Shown: piece after piece, positions 27,964 to 41,638 of the stretch
Layout: each line of letters begins with the position of its first letter
Position numbering within the stretch: the stretch's first letter is position 1
DNA from: Prochilodus magdalenae
Lineage: Eukaryota; Chordata; Actinopteri; Characiformes; Prochilodontidae
Length of the DNA: 64,000 nucleotides
NCBI GenBank assembly: GCA_024036415.1
Contig: JAMWET010001363.1
Span: 434,001 to 498,000, forward strand
Reading direction: 5' to 3'
Made by a program: the position numbers and the translations under genes
The notes under the pieces: generated by a model
The model's database searches: none
Told to the model about the DNA's origin: nothing
The model's input: only the letters and a program-made list of their open reading frames with translations

Positions 27964-28046
27964 TACATTTCACTACCACCACCGGTAGAGGTCGAGCACG
28001 TTTGAGCTACCTAAAGACGCGAACACAAGACTAGGCGGAGCTACCG

Positions 28047-28116
28047 CCAATCATTTGTTACATCATCCAATCACGTCACAGATTTTCTCTGATGGGCACG
28101 GTTTGCGTTGTCCAAT
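28047..28116 (+). promoter_or_regulatory. Cluster of three CCAAT boxes with a CRE-like site
   Basis: CCAAT occurs at 28047-28051, 28067-28071 and 28112-28116, all on the plus strand, and the second is followed at once by CACGTCA. The spacing of 20 and 45 bp suggests NF-Y-type clustering. The cluster lies about 0.8 kb upstream of the probable first exon of wipf3 and could serve it or an unseen transcript. Confidence 0.4.
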
Positions 28117-28824
28117 CATGAACGAGAACAAAGAAGGCGTGCTTTCGGCTGGATGAAGTTGACAGGTTACCAACTGACATACATAAGAAAATGTAGTCGT
28201 TCCCATTTACTACATTCGTTTAATGTCAGTGGTGTTATTCTGTTCTGTGGGTTTCAGCACCTGGATAAATTATTAGGAACAGTATAATTAATGGGTTTGC
28301 TTTCCAATGGGAAATAGCTTACTTGGTGATCTTTAGAGACCAATAGTGTTCTGCAGGACACCTTCAGATTCCATTAGGAATCCATCAGATGCATCTGGAA
28401 TCTGACTATTAGACACCACCAGGAGCCACCTTATTAATCACCTTTGCATTATATTTTATGTTTATATTTTATTGTTTATTGTAGGATCACGTGTGCCACA
28501 AATGAGAAGAATATCTTCAATAAACCTTAGTTCCTGCTGGTGAGAGGCTGGACATCACCAACTCAGTACTCGGGGAGTTTTGCGCCCTACATTAATAACT
28601 CAGTTTGCATCATCCATTCCCAAGAAGCGACGCTCTTTTCCTTCTTGTGACCTGCAGCGCTTGTTCATTATAAACACTTCACTTCTATTAACATTTTACC
28701 AGAAAGTAAAGTGAGGGTAAGAAACGAGACATTTAGGCCACTGAAGTACCGATTCATGCTGCTTCACCACCTCAAGAGTCGAGAGTAAGAGTCAGATAGT
28801 GAAGCCCCACCCACTTGTCGTCTT

Positions 28825-28832
28825 ATTTGCAT
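28825..28832 (+). promoter_or_regulatory. wipf3: Octamer (POU) motif upstream of wipf3
   Basis: A perfect ATTTGCAT octamer sits directly before CpG-containing sequence and the probable first exon of wipf3. The octamer is a classical proximal promoter element for POU factors; use here is inferred from position only. Confidence 0.4.
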
Positions 28833-28859
28833 ACGACGTTACGCTTTTGTAGTGCGTTC

Positions 28860-29239
28860 AGAGCGAATAACGGCTGCGAGTGGAGTCCGTTCATATACAG
28901 ACTTGAACCGCACTGCAAGAGTTTAAAGCTGAGCTGCCTGTACTGACTTGTGGGCTAATTTTGCTAAAGTTTATAGCAGCGCACGTCATTTAAAAAAAAA
29001 AAAAAATTATTTATTTGACCAGCAAAGCCGAAAAAGATGAGTTTTCCATTTCGGGGACCTTAAATAAAAAATCGACTTCTATCCGAGGTAAAGTTTTGAA
29101 TGACGTTTGTCTAATTTTAACCGGAGCCTGGCGGCAGTAACAGTATCTGGCGGATCAGCGCGCGCTATGCGGTCACAGCCTGACAGCAGCGCCGAGAGAG
29201 AAGAGCTGAGAGAAGTTTAGCCTCCGCCTGCTAACTGAG
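28860..29239 (+). other. wipf3: Probable noncoding first exon of wipf3
   Basis: A GC/CpG-rich block ends in a good donor, GAG|GTAAAG, at 29239/29240. A second donor with the same sequence sits at 29087/29088, so two alternative exon ends are possible. No ATG frame here continues into the coding exon, whose acceptor lies at 32677. It is the only promoter-like CpG patch between prr15 and the wipf3 start codon. The 5' end is a guess. Confidence 0.5.
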
Positions 29240-32200
29240 GTAAAGTATCATTTCATTTTTACGCTCGGACAGCATACAGAGTACACGATTTATACTAAAC
29301 AGGCTTTCTACATGTACAGGGCCGCTAGTTCACTAGTTTACAACGGTTTCGGTAGGTCAGTGACGGTGTTGGGTAAAAAAGATGATACCAAACCTAATTA
29401 ATCGACGTGTTATCTTCTTATCGTCCCAAACAATCTGTCATTTTCAGTTCCCTGCTGGTGCATGTTTGTTTGTTATCTACGTGTTTATTTGTGTGACCAG
29501 TAATCTAACCTTATAATGTGCTTGCTTCATGGCTACTAAATTAGTCACAAAGGTCTAACAAGCAAGATGTACAGTGGAGATCCCGCAAACTTAGGTTAAA
29601 GCTTGCGCTTGCTTAAGGGCTTTGTCACATGTCAAACAGAGATGATGTTTTCATCTTACGTCCTTGTAAGCAGCACCTGTACTGTTCAGATTTAGTTCAG
29701 GGTAGTCCAGACTTCCAAGAGTGGAGTGACTCACTGGTGCGTGTGTGTTTTGTTCACCTGGTACTTAGTCCCGACATGCTGTTTGCTGCCTGGTTCCTGT
29801 ACAAATAAACTTCATTTCTTTAAATTAGCCTTTTTAAAATATGATATAACCCCCTATTATATCAACACATTGGATTTTCTGCATGGTGTCTTCTTCAGCA
29901 GTGAGCTGTGTGTGAACAGCACTGTGCAAGCTCTTAATGAGACTCCGGGGAATCGCCCGAGTGTCGTCAGGAAGCAGGCTGTTGTCAAGAGGCACATTGC
30001 TTCTTCAGGCCTGATACAATGAACTTATGCAACTGGCTGGGGGCTGTGCAGTTTAAGGTTTCAATAAGCCATTCACATCAATTCCAGTGATGTTACTGAA
30101 ACACACAAGCAGGTTTTCTCTGGCTTCATAATCTGGCCTCTACTCTTTAAAATAAAACAAGGATTCCAAAATGGTTATCTTGAAAAACCTTCAGTTTCTA
30201 TAAATAGCAACTGTCCAGTCAAAAAGTGGCCTACACAAAACATATAAAAATGATTTATTTACTCTTTTAGTAACTAAGTAACTCTAATTTTATAAAGAAA
30301 AAAAAAACAATAACAAAAACCCGATTTACAAACCACCTTCTTTATTTCATAACGTTTTATCTCTTTGGCCCCTTGTCCCCCTCAAACATTGCATTTAACA
30401 CCCCCAAAGCAAAAGTATGGGCACCTTTGCTTTAAACATTTTACATTATTTGGAGATTCTTTAAACCTCAAAACGGGTCTCCACACTAACATTCTCAATC
30501 CTTAAAAAGTTTCATTAAAATACCATCCATTGGAGTCATTCAAAGGGGTCCTTTTATGTCATGGCCCCAAGGAATCCAAATATTCTCAAGTAAGTTCCTC
30601 TGAATCAGGTTCTGTGAGGAGTTTGTGTATAAACACAGACTGGAATAAAGTTTGGCTCTCTTATGACTCTTGAACTCTGTCTTCTAATTTTATATATTTG
30701 AAATATCCCAAACTGTACTTATTCCAGACAAATGACAACTTTTTAAGGACATGGCTGCTGCACTGCTCAGCTATGTATTTACCCACAGAATGTATTGCTT
30801 CTACCACTGAGAGCCCGTGGGCCTTGCCAGAGGTTAGGCAGCTACGCTTCCCAAACAACAGCCTTCATTGTTGATTCCTGATCTCTCTGGCTCTTGGAAG
30901 AAGTTCCTCTTTAACGCTGCTCTGAGACCAGTGTTGTCAGTCTCACTAAGGGCTAAGGTTACGGCCTTCATGGTGAAAAACAAAATGAAAAACAGCAGCT
31001 TCTGCGCTAATCTCTCTGGGACCTTTTTGTCGGCCATTGTGGGAGAAGTAGCTGGTTTTACCCCCGAGAGGAAGCAGAATTCCTGTTGGCCACATCTCAT
31101 GATGGACAAATTTCCTGCCAAGCACAATTTGGAGTCTCATGGAGAAAGATGTGGGGGAGGTCACTGAGACAAGATGAAAAAACAATGAACCACAGCATGT
31201 CCATGCTGATGTTCGGAATGTGCTACTGTGTAGAGGAAGAGAAAAAGTGCAAACAGTGCTCGGCCTATAGCTTGGGCTAGGAGTGTTATTCCGTCAATGT
31301 ATGTGAAGTTATGCTGATACTAATTCAGCATTGGTGTGGCTGTTTAGTTGTTTTTTCTGTTAGTGAATGATATAAAAACTGTTAATGGATGACAGAAAAC
31401 TTTACATTGGTTGTGCATATGTAGTCAAATGTGTTACAAATGATTCTTTACGAAAGGTAGGGGTTCTATATAGAACCATAAATACTTATTAAACCATCTG
31501 ATTGGTTGTTGAGATCATCAAATACTTTTCTTTGATAACAAACAGTTGTATATCAATGCTTCATCAAAGAACCTTTTTAACATTGTTTGACATAGCACAA
31601 AGAAGGTTTCCACTTTGGTTAGAAGTCAAAGAGCCCTTTTTCAAAACCCCCTGATCTCACAGGGCCTGGAAATACAAAAAATAGCTTCCAAAAGTGTTTC
31701 TCTGCCATTTATTATATCCCAGGATTTTGAAACATGGACATAACTTTCCAAACACATCCTCAGTGCTGAATACACAGCAGTGAACATGTCTATTCTAAAT
31801 CTAAATATACATATGGACAAGATCTCATTTTAATGGAAAACCCTTAAAGCCCTTGGAAAATGGAACAACCATGGCAACCCCTTAAACCCCAGGGGTCTAT
31901 AATTTTCAGTAGTTACTGAGTAAATCTTGCAGGTAATAAATGTATAAAATGCTTAGAGTTCAAGCAAACAGAGCCATCTCCAAGACATTAGAGTGGATTT
32001 TCGGAAACTGAAAGCATTTTTACTTGACTTAGGGAATATAATATATCAAAAGTGTAGATATCATTGTTTTATGAACTATGAGAACAATTGCTGTATGCTG
32101 CATGCCACCATATATTAATATATTTGATTCTGATGTGGTGCAGGTGAATGCATAAGCAAGCTAACCAACCTTCATATAAATGTATGTTATTACAAGATCT

Positions 32201-32677
32201 GGGTTATTGGAATCTGCAGTACTATGACCATAAGGAAATCCCCTACTTTTATGACTGGGACTGGGAAGCAATGCATGTATTGGCACGGATTTTCAGGACT
32301 ATAGAGGGAGCTTTAGAAAACTGCAACAGTAGTTATTAATTATAAGCAACTATAATTACATTTAGTAAAGGATAGACAATGTCTGGGCTGAAATAAAGAT
32401 CTTTTTAATAAGGCTATTTAATAATAATAAAGGCTATTTTATTTGTTTCTAGGTGCATTGTTTTTATTGTCTATGTTTCTGTGTCAATAGTGTGTTCAGC
32501 ATGACTAAAAAATTCAGAATTAAACAATCTGAGCTCAGATATGTACGCTCACAATAGAGTTGCTGTCAGGTCAAATTAGATGTGTATTAGATTCAATTAA
32601 ATTGAAAATAAGTAGGATGCCATATACACTTAGTATTTTGTGTGAGTGGTTTACTATGGTATGTCCCTATTTTGCAG
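29240..32677 (+). other. wipf3: Inferred first intron of wipf3
   Basis: About 3.4 kb between the proposed 5' UTR exon and the acceptor TTTTGCAG at 32677. I see no coding exon in it; short frames near 29726, 30868 and 32148 have no recognised domain or splice support. Confidence 0.45.
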
Positions 32678-32693
32678 GTTTATAAAGGCAGCC

Positions 32694-35600
32694 ATGCCTG
32701 TACTTCCACCTCCACCTCCCCCAGCACCTCCACCACCCCCACCAGCTCAACTACAGGTAATACACACACAAGCCAACAGAAAAACGTGGTGTACTTTTGC
32801 AGTTGCACACTTCTATTCCGTCACTTCATATTGCCACATTCCTCCTGTGAACCACCTGGACAGATCTGCATTATTAATTAGAGATAAAATTACTCTCACA
32901 CACATGCATGCTGGGGCAGACGGCACTCAGCGGTGTCACATTTTCAGAGTTGGCTCTCCACAGTCTCTAATGGTTAATTCATGCTTGCTTTGAACTCTCT
33001 TTCTGCACAGCACCACCTCTGGTCCTTTTGAAAACTGCAATCCAACACATCCTCCCTGTCTCACAATGTAAATATTCCCACTATTAAATAAACAAACATG
33101 GCCTATTCTGGTCCTGGAGATTTGCAATCCTGAAACGTTTAGCTCCAAAACTTGACACACAATAAAGGTGATGAAAATCGTCAAGAGCCTCTGAATAATA
33201 ATGTCAGGGATCTGAATGTCCAGGGCCAGGATTAGGTTGATTTGGTCACAAATAGATCCATACAATCTCTTGTCTTTAAATGATTAACGGAAGCTCGGAG
33301 ATACCAAAATAAGACATTTTAGATGTGTTCAGAAAGATGAATGCAACTGTATTTGATTCTGATATAACAAAGAAAGCTTTATAATAATGGCTATGTAATG
33401 GTGGGCTTATGAAGAGCTGTCAACATGTTCAGCTTGTCTACTTATTTTTAAATATTCCACTTGTTAATGCTGGAAAATTATGAAGGTAAAAGAGCTTCTC
33501 ATGAACATCATTATAATGCAACACTAAAATGGAAAAGGATATAAAGAAAGAGTTGCAGGATATATTCAGTGGAGTAGGAACAACATTTACATAGAGAGCA
33601 ATAAGCAAGGCACGACCCCATGACCATTTCTACTACAACCCATGTAGGACTTCTCTGCTAAAGCTTTTAGATAAAGCAGAGATATTTTGGAACAATGTAC
33701 CATGGTCAGATAAAACAGGATGTGCATACCGTCCTCACAGTGTATGGAAGTGTAGGGGTGGTAGGGCCATGATATAAGACTGGTATCTCTGAGAACAGTA
33801 CTGGAGCATCACACAAAACTGAAGGAAATGTACTAGACTTTAATGAAGGAGAAATGAACCACATCGGCCGATGAACTGAACCAGGGAGAAGATGGATGTT
33901 TCGACATGACAATGACCCATAACAGTTTATGACAAAGCCTCATAAACTCAAGCTTGGCCTCTACAGAAAAGGTGAAGATGCCCGCATGGCCTTGAATCCC
34001 ACTGAAAATTTATGGAGAATTTTGAAAGTCAGAGTCTACCAGGGCCCTTGTATCCTTGAATTGAAGATGGTTTGAAGCACAATACTGCATAAAGCTAATG
34101 ACATCTTTTAAGCTCTCCCAACAACGACTTTGCAACAAAGCATTAATGCTACTGGAAATATATTAAATAACAAGAACAAAAGTGTCTGAATACAACTTTC
34201 TCCTCTCTACAGTTTACTTTAAAATGAAAATTAAATGTATCCTTGTCATCAACAGTGTTAGAATATACTAGCAGCTATTATAAATTCTCTCATCTGTCTC
34301 TCACTTTTTTCTCTCTCCTAGTCACAGTCTGAGCCTCCTAAAATCCAGCATTCGGAGGGAGGAGGTCGTAGTGCTTTCCTTGCAGACATACACAAGGGAA
34401 TCAGACTAAAGAAGGTCACTCAGGTCAATGATCGTAGTGCCCCCGTTCTCGACAGTGAGTCCAAACTAGTTTACTTCACATTGAATCTGCCAGAGTCGTG
34501 TGACTCAGTTTAGAGGGAAGGGATCAAGTTAAAACCACTTGCGTTCAATCAGTATGTTTACATGCTCAGTTTTGTTTGTGCTTAGGTTTAGTCTGCATGA
34601 TCTTACATCTGAATAACTAAAAGCTGTAGACTGGCTGATTTGATAGTTTGGGCAGTTCAGCTTTTGATCACAATGTTGGATCACACTCAATGAGTTATTA
34701 ATGAAGTTCTCAGTGACCTGAAAAACCATTTAACCAGTATCCTGTGTTACAAGAGTTTTTGTTTCAGTTCAGCAAATGTGGCACACATTCCTGAGCTAAG
34801 GGCAAAAACATAAAACCTGCACCACATATGCTTAGTAACTCAAATGTGAAGATGTATAAGAGAGTGATTTATACAGTGAGTGTGAGGAGAGAGGGAGAGA
34901 GTTCTGTCTGCTGATAAGTCCTGGCTTATCTGTGACAGAGCTATATTTAATTCCAAGGTCCACCAGTGGTTCTCACTCACATGTGTCATTATAGTAAGGA
35001 ATGCAGGGCAGCAGATACAGACCACAGACAAATGGAAAGAAGCGAGGGCATGAAGGTGAAACAGAATTCAGGGAAGGGTGCCAGACTCTAAACCATAACC
35101 AACTGGTGTGCATATATCTATCTATATCTATCTGCAGAGCCCAAAGTGAGCAGTGTAAATGGTGCTGGGAGTGGTGGAGGCTCCAGTGGACCACCTGCAC
35201 AGGGACCTACTCTGAGTGGGCTTTTCTCTGGAGGGTTTCCTGTCCTCAAGCCAGTTGGACAGAGAGACAAAAACTCACAACACAGTTCAGGTACCCCACC
35301 TAGTATAGTTTAATATATTTATATTAAAATAGTTTAGTATATTATTAAAATTTAGTATATTTGAAAGAATGATTGAATACACGTTTTAAAAAGAAAAAAA
35401 AATTTAAAAGAAAAAAAAAATATATATATATTAATTTATTTTTTTCCTTGTCAAGTGGAAGAAATGCTTCATTTCATGTTAGACATGTGTCTCACATTCT
35501 TCAAAATGCATGCCTAGATTTTTTCACTAGAACATAATTGAAGCAATGAAGCAACTCCAATGAGAACCAGAAGTTATCATTCAATTAATTATTCTATTTG

Positions 35601-38600
35601 ACTTAAAACATTTTGTAGTAAGATACAGTGGAACATTTCTCCTTATCCAGAGTCTGTTCCACATCAGCTGTGGATGCTAGCTGCTTTCCTGACAGAGCAT
35701 AAAGCTTTGCTCTGTCTACCAGGTCCGCTACCATCTCTTAGTGGCAAGCTAGGGGATAATAGCACTGTGGGCTAAGCAGTGCATCACAGAGTACAACAGA
35801 CTGACAAAATGTATTGTAGTACCACAGTGCTGCATTGTGAAAAGCTCAACATTTTTGAAGAAAATAAATGTTTGTGCTGGGCTGTTTTAGGTTCATTCGT
35901 GCGAGACTTATGTTGAGGAGCTTGAAGAAGAGTGACTTGGTGTTTTTCAGAGTAGAGGGCTAGGTTTTTAGTTCTTAGTGCTAGAGAGGTAGTTCCTTCT
36001 TGTAGTATTTGGTGCTGTTTCTCTTTAGAACCCTGAACACAAAAGTATTTTACACTTAGCCTTTATTAATAGCCTGCAATTAGCCAAAAAAGGCCAAAAT
36101 CTGAATCCCAAAATCAAAAGGAAAAAGGAAACAAATGTTTAAATGATCAAATCTTAGGGTCCTGTCCTGAAAACTGTAATTCTGATTTTGTTTTGATCTC
36201 CTAGAATCAAATCTGCTTAGTTTTGGAATACTATATGAAGATATAAATACCCAAAAAAATGTTTTATATTTTTGAACATTTCATGTTGGTAGAAATGTTT
36301 GTAAAGCTTGTAAAGATTTGTGTTTTTATTTCATTTATAATGTTTACATTTCAAGCGTGCAAGGTTTTGATTAAGCCATTCGAATGGAAATTGCATACAT
36401 GGGATGTTACTCAGTTCTAGACCTTACTGTTACTTGCAGCCCTAATGGTAACTGACAAAAACTGATAGCAGTGTAAAGAAGACCCATGTCAAAAGCTTGT
36501 TTGTTTGTTTCCTTGTCAGTGTCTCGATCTGGCTCTTCTGCCAGTCTGAAGCAGCCTCTGTGGAACCTGCCCTCTCAGGGAGAAAGTTTAAGGCGCAGCA
36601 CCCCAGATCTCTCTCCTTCCCACAGACCTTTAGAAAGGACTTCCTCTCTTACTAAAGCACGCCCCATCTCATCATACACTGCCCCGCCTTCCCCAAGTCT
36701 GCCTGCACCACCTAGTTTAAAGCCTCCATCCTCTGCGCCTACCTCGACACCTCCTCCTCCACCTCCTTTATCCCTTTTTCCAGAGCGTGCTAGCAACAGG
36801 CCTCCTCCTCTCCCTTCTTGTCCACCTCCACCCCCACCTCCTCAAATCACCAAGCCCACCTGGTTACCTATCCAATCACATTCTATTCCCATGCCCACAA
36901 CTCCACCTCCACCTTTGCCTCCCTCCTTGTTCCCTGATAGGTCACCTGGGTTCTTCTACCCCCCGCCCCCTTCTCCAGTCCTGTCGGATGCTAAGTTTGG
37001 GAACGGCAGGGACAGTCAGTTGGGATCTCCTCCTCCTCCACCTCCTCCTCCTCTGCCTGCCTCTTTTGTGCCGTGTTTTTCCTCGTCCATACCTCCACCT
37101 CCACCACCTCTGCCTCCCAAAGCACCAGCTATGCCTCCACCAACATACAGGCCTGCAGTTCCCCCATTGCCCCCCTCTTACCCCTGTACTGCACCCAGCC
37201 GGAGGCCCCCTGCTATACCAAGGAGTTCAGGTATAGTCTCATTCCAGAGGAATGTTTCTGTCATTCTGTCGTCTAGCATCTTATAGATCAACTTCTGTAG
37301 TGATGTTAAAACTAAGTCTGCAGAATATTCCCAAAGAAAGAAAAATCAGAAAAGATATTTTTACTGCTATTGCTTTAGTTTCTCCTAGACATGAATACAA
37401 ATATACAGAAAGACTAAAGAGATTTAAAATGGAATAAAAATGGCCTTTGATGCACTTTAGCTTTAACAAGGTGTCCTTAAAACACAATTAATTGGCAGGT
37501 CCTGGCCGATTAGCTCCTCCCCCTGCCCCACCTGCTCGTTCTCCTACAACTGAATATATATATATATATATACACAACAGTGGTTTACATTTTGTATTTA
37601 TAAGATAAATCACAACAGCAGTGGTTGTGCAATATGTGCAAATATTGTTCACATTGTGCAATGCTGATTGAAATGGCCTTTGATGCACTTTAGCTTTAAC
37701 AAGGTGTCCTTAAAACACAATTAATTGGCAGGTCCTGGCCGATTGGCTCCTCCCCCTGCCCCACCTGCTCGTTCTCCTACAACTGAATTGTCCAGTAGAA
37801 TCCCACCTCCTCCTCCACCTCTGCCTCCAGCTCCACCTAACTCACTGAGGAACGGATTCCTGCACAGCCTTGGTAAACACTCTAAAAAGAGGAATGAATA
37901 AAATGGATCAACAGATCCATTACTAATACAAAATAAGCTTTAGTAAAGACACCAGGTCAGAAAAACACGTTCCAGCTGCAATATTAAGATCTAGTCAAGC
38001 TGTATTATAATTAATGGTTTAGCACTTTTTGTAACTGATTGGCCACTTTGCCATCGCACTGACTATTACATAAAGTAAGCTACAGTATGAAAGTATAAGA
38101 GTGTATATGCATCAGAAACAGAAAAAACACTTACAAAAACACATTGTTATTGATTACTTACATTTCCAAGCTACAATCATTATTTTCACAATCACTACTT
38201 TTTTTTTTTAGATGACTTTGAATCTAAGTTTCAGTTCCACCCAATTGAAGATTTTCCACCTCCTGAGGAGTTCAGGCCCTTCCCAAGAATATACCCTAGC
38301 AAAGAGAACAGAGGTACAATCATCTCTCTGTTATGTAGAAGTTCACTTACTGTCTGTCTCTCTCAGACATGGATTGTTCAGAGGTTTTCTTACGCAGTGT
38401 GTTTTTAACCCTTATCTTCAGTGCCAGATGTGGATAGCCAAAGGATAAAAGTCTGATGACACTTATTATTTTAAAAACATCTTCATGAATGTGAATAGAC
38501 TATGACTATGACAATAGTCTATGTCAAAGCTGTGGTTCAGTTAATGCTAATGTTTCTCAACAATAATTTTATTTTGTGGTCTACTGGAATAGATATACAT

Positions 38601-38887
38601 GATTCAATCTTCCGAAACATATTTTTCTTGTACTATGCATTTGTGTTTACACTACTGGAAATAACCTTTTAGAGCTCTTGTATTTTTAAGACCCCCACCC
38701 AATGGCTCTAAACAGCTGCCAGTAGTTCCAGGGCTAGTGTGAGGGTGTGGCAAGCTTGTCAGTAGGCAGGCAATAACGACTGTGTTATATAGTCAAACAG
38801 ACTCCCTGTAATTTCTTTTAAATTTGTATGTTCTTCTTCCCCACAGTGACATCTCAGCCTCCTGGCATGAGGACGTATTTAAGATGA
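32694..38887 (+). CDS. wipf3: WIPF3, WASP/WASL-interacting protein family member 3
   Basis: Cytoplasmic actin regulator (CR16/verprolin family) that binds actin and the WH1 domain of WASP/N-WASP. Coding exons: 32694-32756, 34322-34454, 35138-35290, 36520-37230, 37732-37872, 38212-38313, 38847-38887. All junctions are GT-AG and the sum is 1344 nt, giving 447 aa (human about 483). Order: start MPV plus polyproline (1-21), WH2 motif with LKKV (about 37-54), a GGFPVLKP segment near 100, a long polyproline core for profilin/SH3 binding (about 118-400), and the WASP-binding segment with DDFESKF and EDFPPPEE (401-434). The C-terminus is short compared with human WIPF3. The DDFESKF-to-YPSK block and the position next to prr15 favour WIPF3 over WIPF1 or WIPF2. 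A decayed Tc1 copy lies in the first coding intron, and a half-exon duplication precedes exon 37732-37872. Confidence 0.93.
33590..34200 (+). mobile_element. Decayed Tc1-like transposase relic
   Basis: Broken frames keep Tc1 landmarks in order: a WNNVPWSDKTG-like block near 33690-33722, a second-Asp block near 33897-33920 (FRHDNDP, followed by a stop), and a LNPTENLWRILK-like block near 33990-34030 containing the catalytic Glu. Frameshifts and stops are frequent. It lies in the wipf3 intron between the exons at 32694 and 34322. Terminal repeats were not found, so the edges are approximate. Confidence 0.75.
34322..34454 (+). CDS. wipf3: wipf3 exon encoding the WH2 actin-binding motif
   Basis: 133-nt exon between acceptor CTCCTAG and donor GTGAGT, phase 0 in and phase 1 out. 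It encodes residues 22-65. The core RSAFLADIHKGIRLKKVTQ is the WH2 motif: an amphipathic helix followed by LKKV, the G-actin contact. The following VNDRSAP is typical of the WIP family. Confidence 0.92.
36520..37230 (+). CDS. wipf3: wipf3 large polyproline exon
   Basis: 711-nt exon between TTGTCAG and donor GTATAG. It encodes residues 118-353, beginning with a Ser-rich stretch (SRSGSSASLKQPLWNLP) and then many PPPPPP runs separated by Leu/Ser-rich spacers, the profilin- and SH3-binding type. All three forward frames stay open for long stretches because of the CCT/CCA repeats; only the frame in phase with the neighbouring exons is real. Confidence 0.9.
37438..37555 (+). repeat. Local duplication in wipf3, copy 1
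   Basis: 118 bp that differ from 37671-37788 at a single base by eye (A at 37512 versus G at 37745). The unit spans the last 61 bp of intron, the acceptor GGCAG and the first 57 nt of an exon. The two copies are offset by 233 bp in direct orientation and separated by a TA-rich microsatellite (about 37555-37572) plus about 100 bp of other DNA. Confidence 0.95.
37499..37555 (+). pseudogene. wipf3: Truncated duplicate of the fifth wipf3 coding exon
   Basis: The exonic part of duplication copy 1 repeats the first 19 codons of the exon at 37732 (GPGRLAPPPAPPARSPTTE), the single difference being silent (TTA versus TTG, both Leu). It then runs into TA-repeat DNA and reaches an in-frame stop at 37606-37608, with no good donor before it. 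The acceptor is intact, so missplicing into it would end the protein before the WASP-binding segment. Confidence 0.85.
37671..37788 (+). repeat. Local duplication in wipf3, copy 2 (with the functional exon)
   Basis: This copy leads into the full exon 37732-37872, which continues in frame to the donor TTG|GTAAAC. It is therefore the ancestral or functional copy. Confidence 0.95.
38212..38313 (+). CDS. wipf3: wipf3 exon encoding the WASP-binding segment
   Basis: 102-nt exon preceded by a T-rich tract and AG. It encodes residues 401-434 with DDFESKFQFHPIEDFPPPEE followed by IYPSK. In WIP-family proteins this peptide wraps the WH1 domain of N-WASP/WASP, the Phe and the DFPPPEE proline patch making the contacts. 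It is the most diagnostic part of the gene. Confidence 0.93.
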
Positions 38888-41105
<2,218 letters not shown>

Positions 41106-41111
41106 TTTATT
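41106..41111 (-). promoter_or_regulatory. colq: Candidate colq poly(A) signal
   Basis: AATAAA on the minus strand, about 460 bp after the colq stop codon. Intervening AT-rich sequence offers weaker variants, so the 3' end is only likely. Confidence 0.4.
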
Positions 41112-41568
41112 ACTGTTCATATTTATAGATTGTATATATTTAAACATATTTCACCTTGGGTTCCATGCAGCACTGTGATTCAGCAGTCAGTTACCCGCAG
41201 AAACACAAACTCATGCATGCAATAATATATGTTATATATGTAATAATAAATAAATAAAACTATATAAAATACTTTACATTCACTATATTCATAATTACTT
41301 GAACATACTCATGTTCATAACGGTGCTAAGGCCTCCAGAATCTATGACCAGCAGCCAGCAGCTGCAAATTAAAGACTTGAAAATTATAGAGACTCATGTG
41401 TTCCAGTTTTTTGCTGTAATTGAGGGAAATTATGTGAGATCAAGGAAGAACACAAGAGACAGTATCAGATCTGCTGAGAACATTTCACAATGAAAGCTCC
41501 ATAAAATACTGGAGCCATCTGTTTTTTTGTACCCCTGTGTGTGAACAGCAAGTGCATATGTGAGGATA

Positions 41569-41638
41569 TCAGGTGAAGTACTTGCAGCTAGTTGAGTCGA
41601 TAAAGCAGGAATCAGTACATTTAAGATGTCCAAATGTC
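41569..41638 (-). CDS. colq: colq last coding exon
   Basis: 70-nt exon after acceptor TTCTCAG. In the phase left by the previous exon (two bases) it encodes [21 protein letters not shown] and a final Thr before TGA. The spacing of its cysteines and the IDST...C.YFT ending match the end of vertebrate COLQ, which fixes the 3' end of the gene. Confidence 0.93.
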
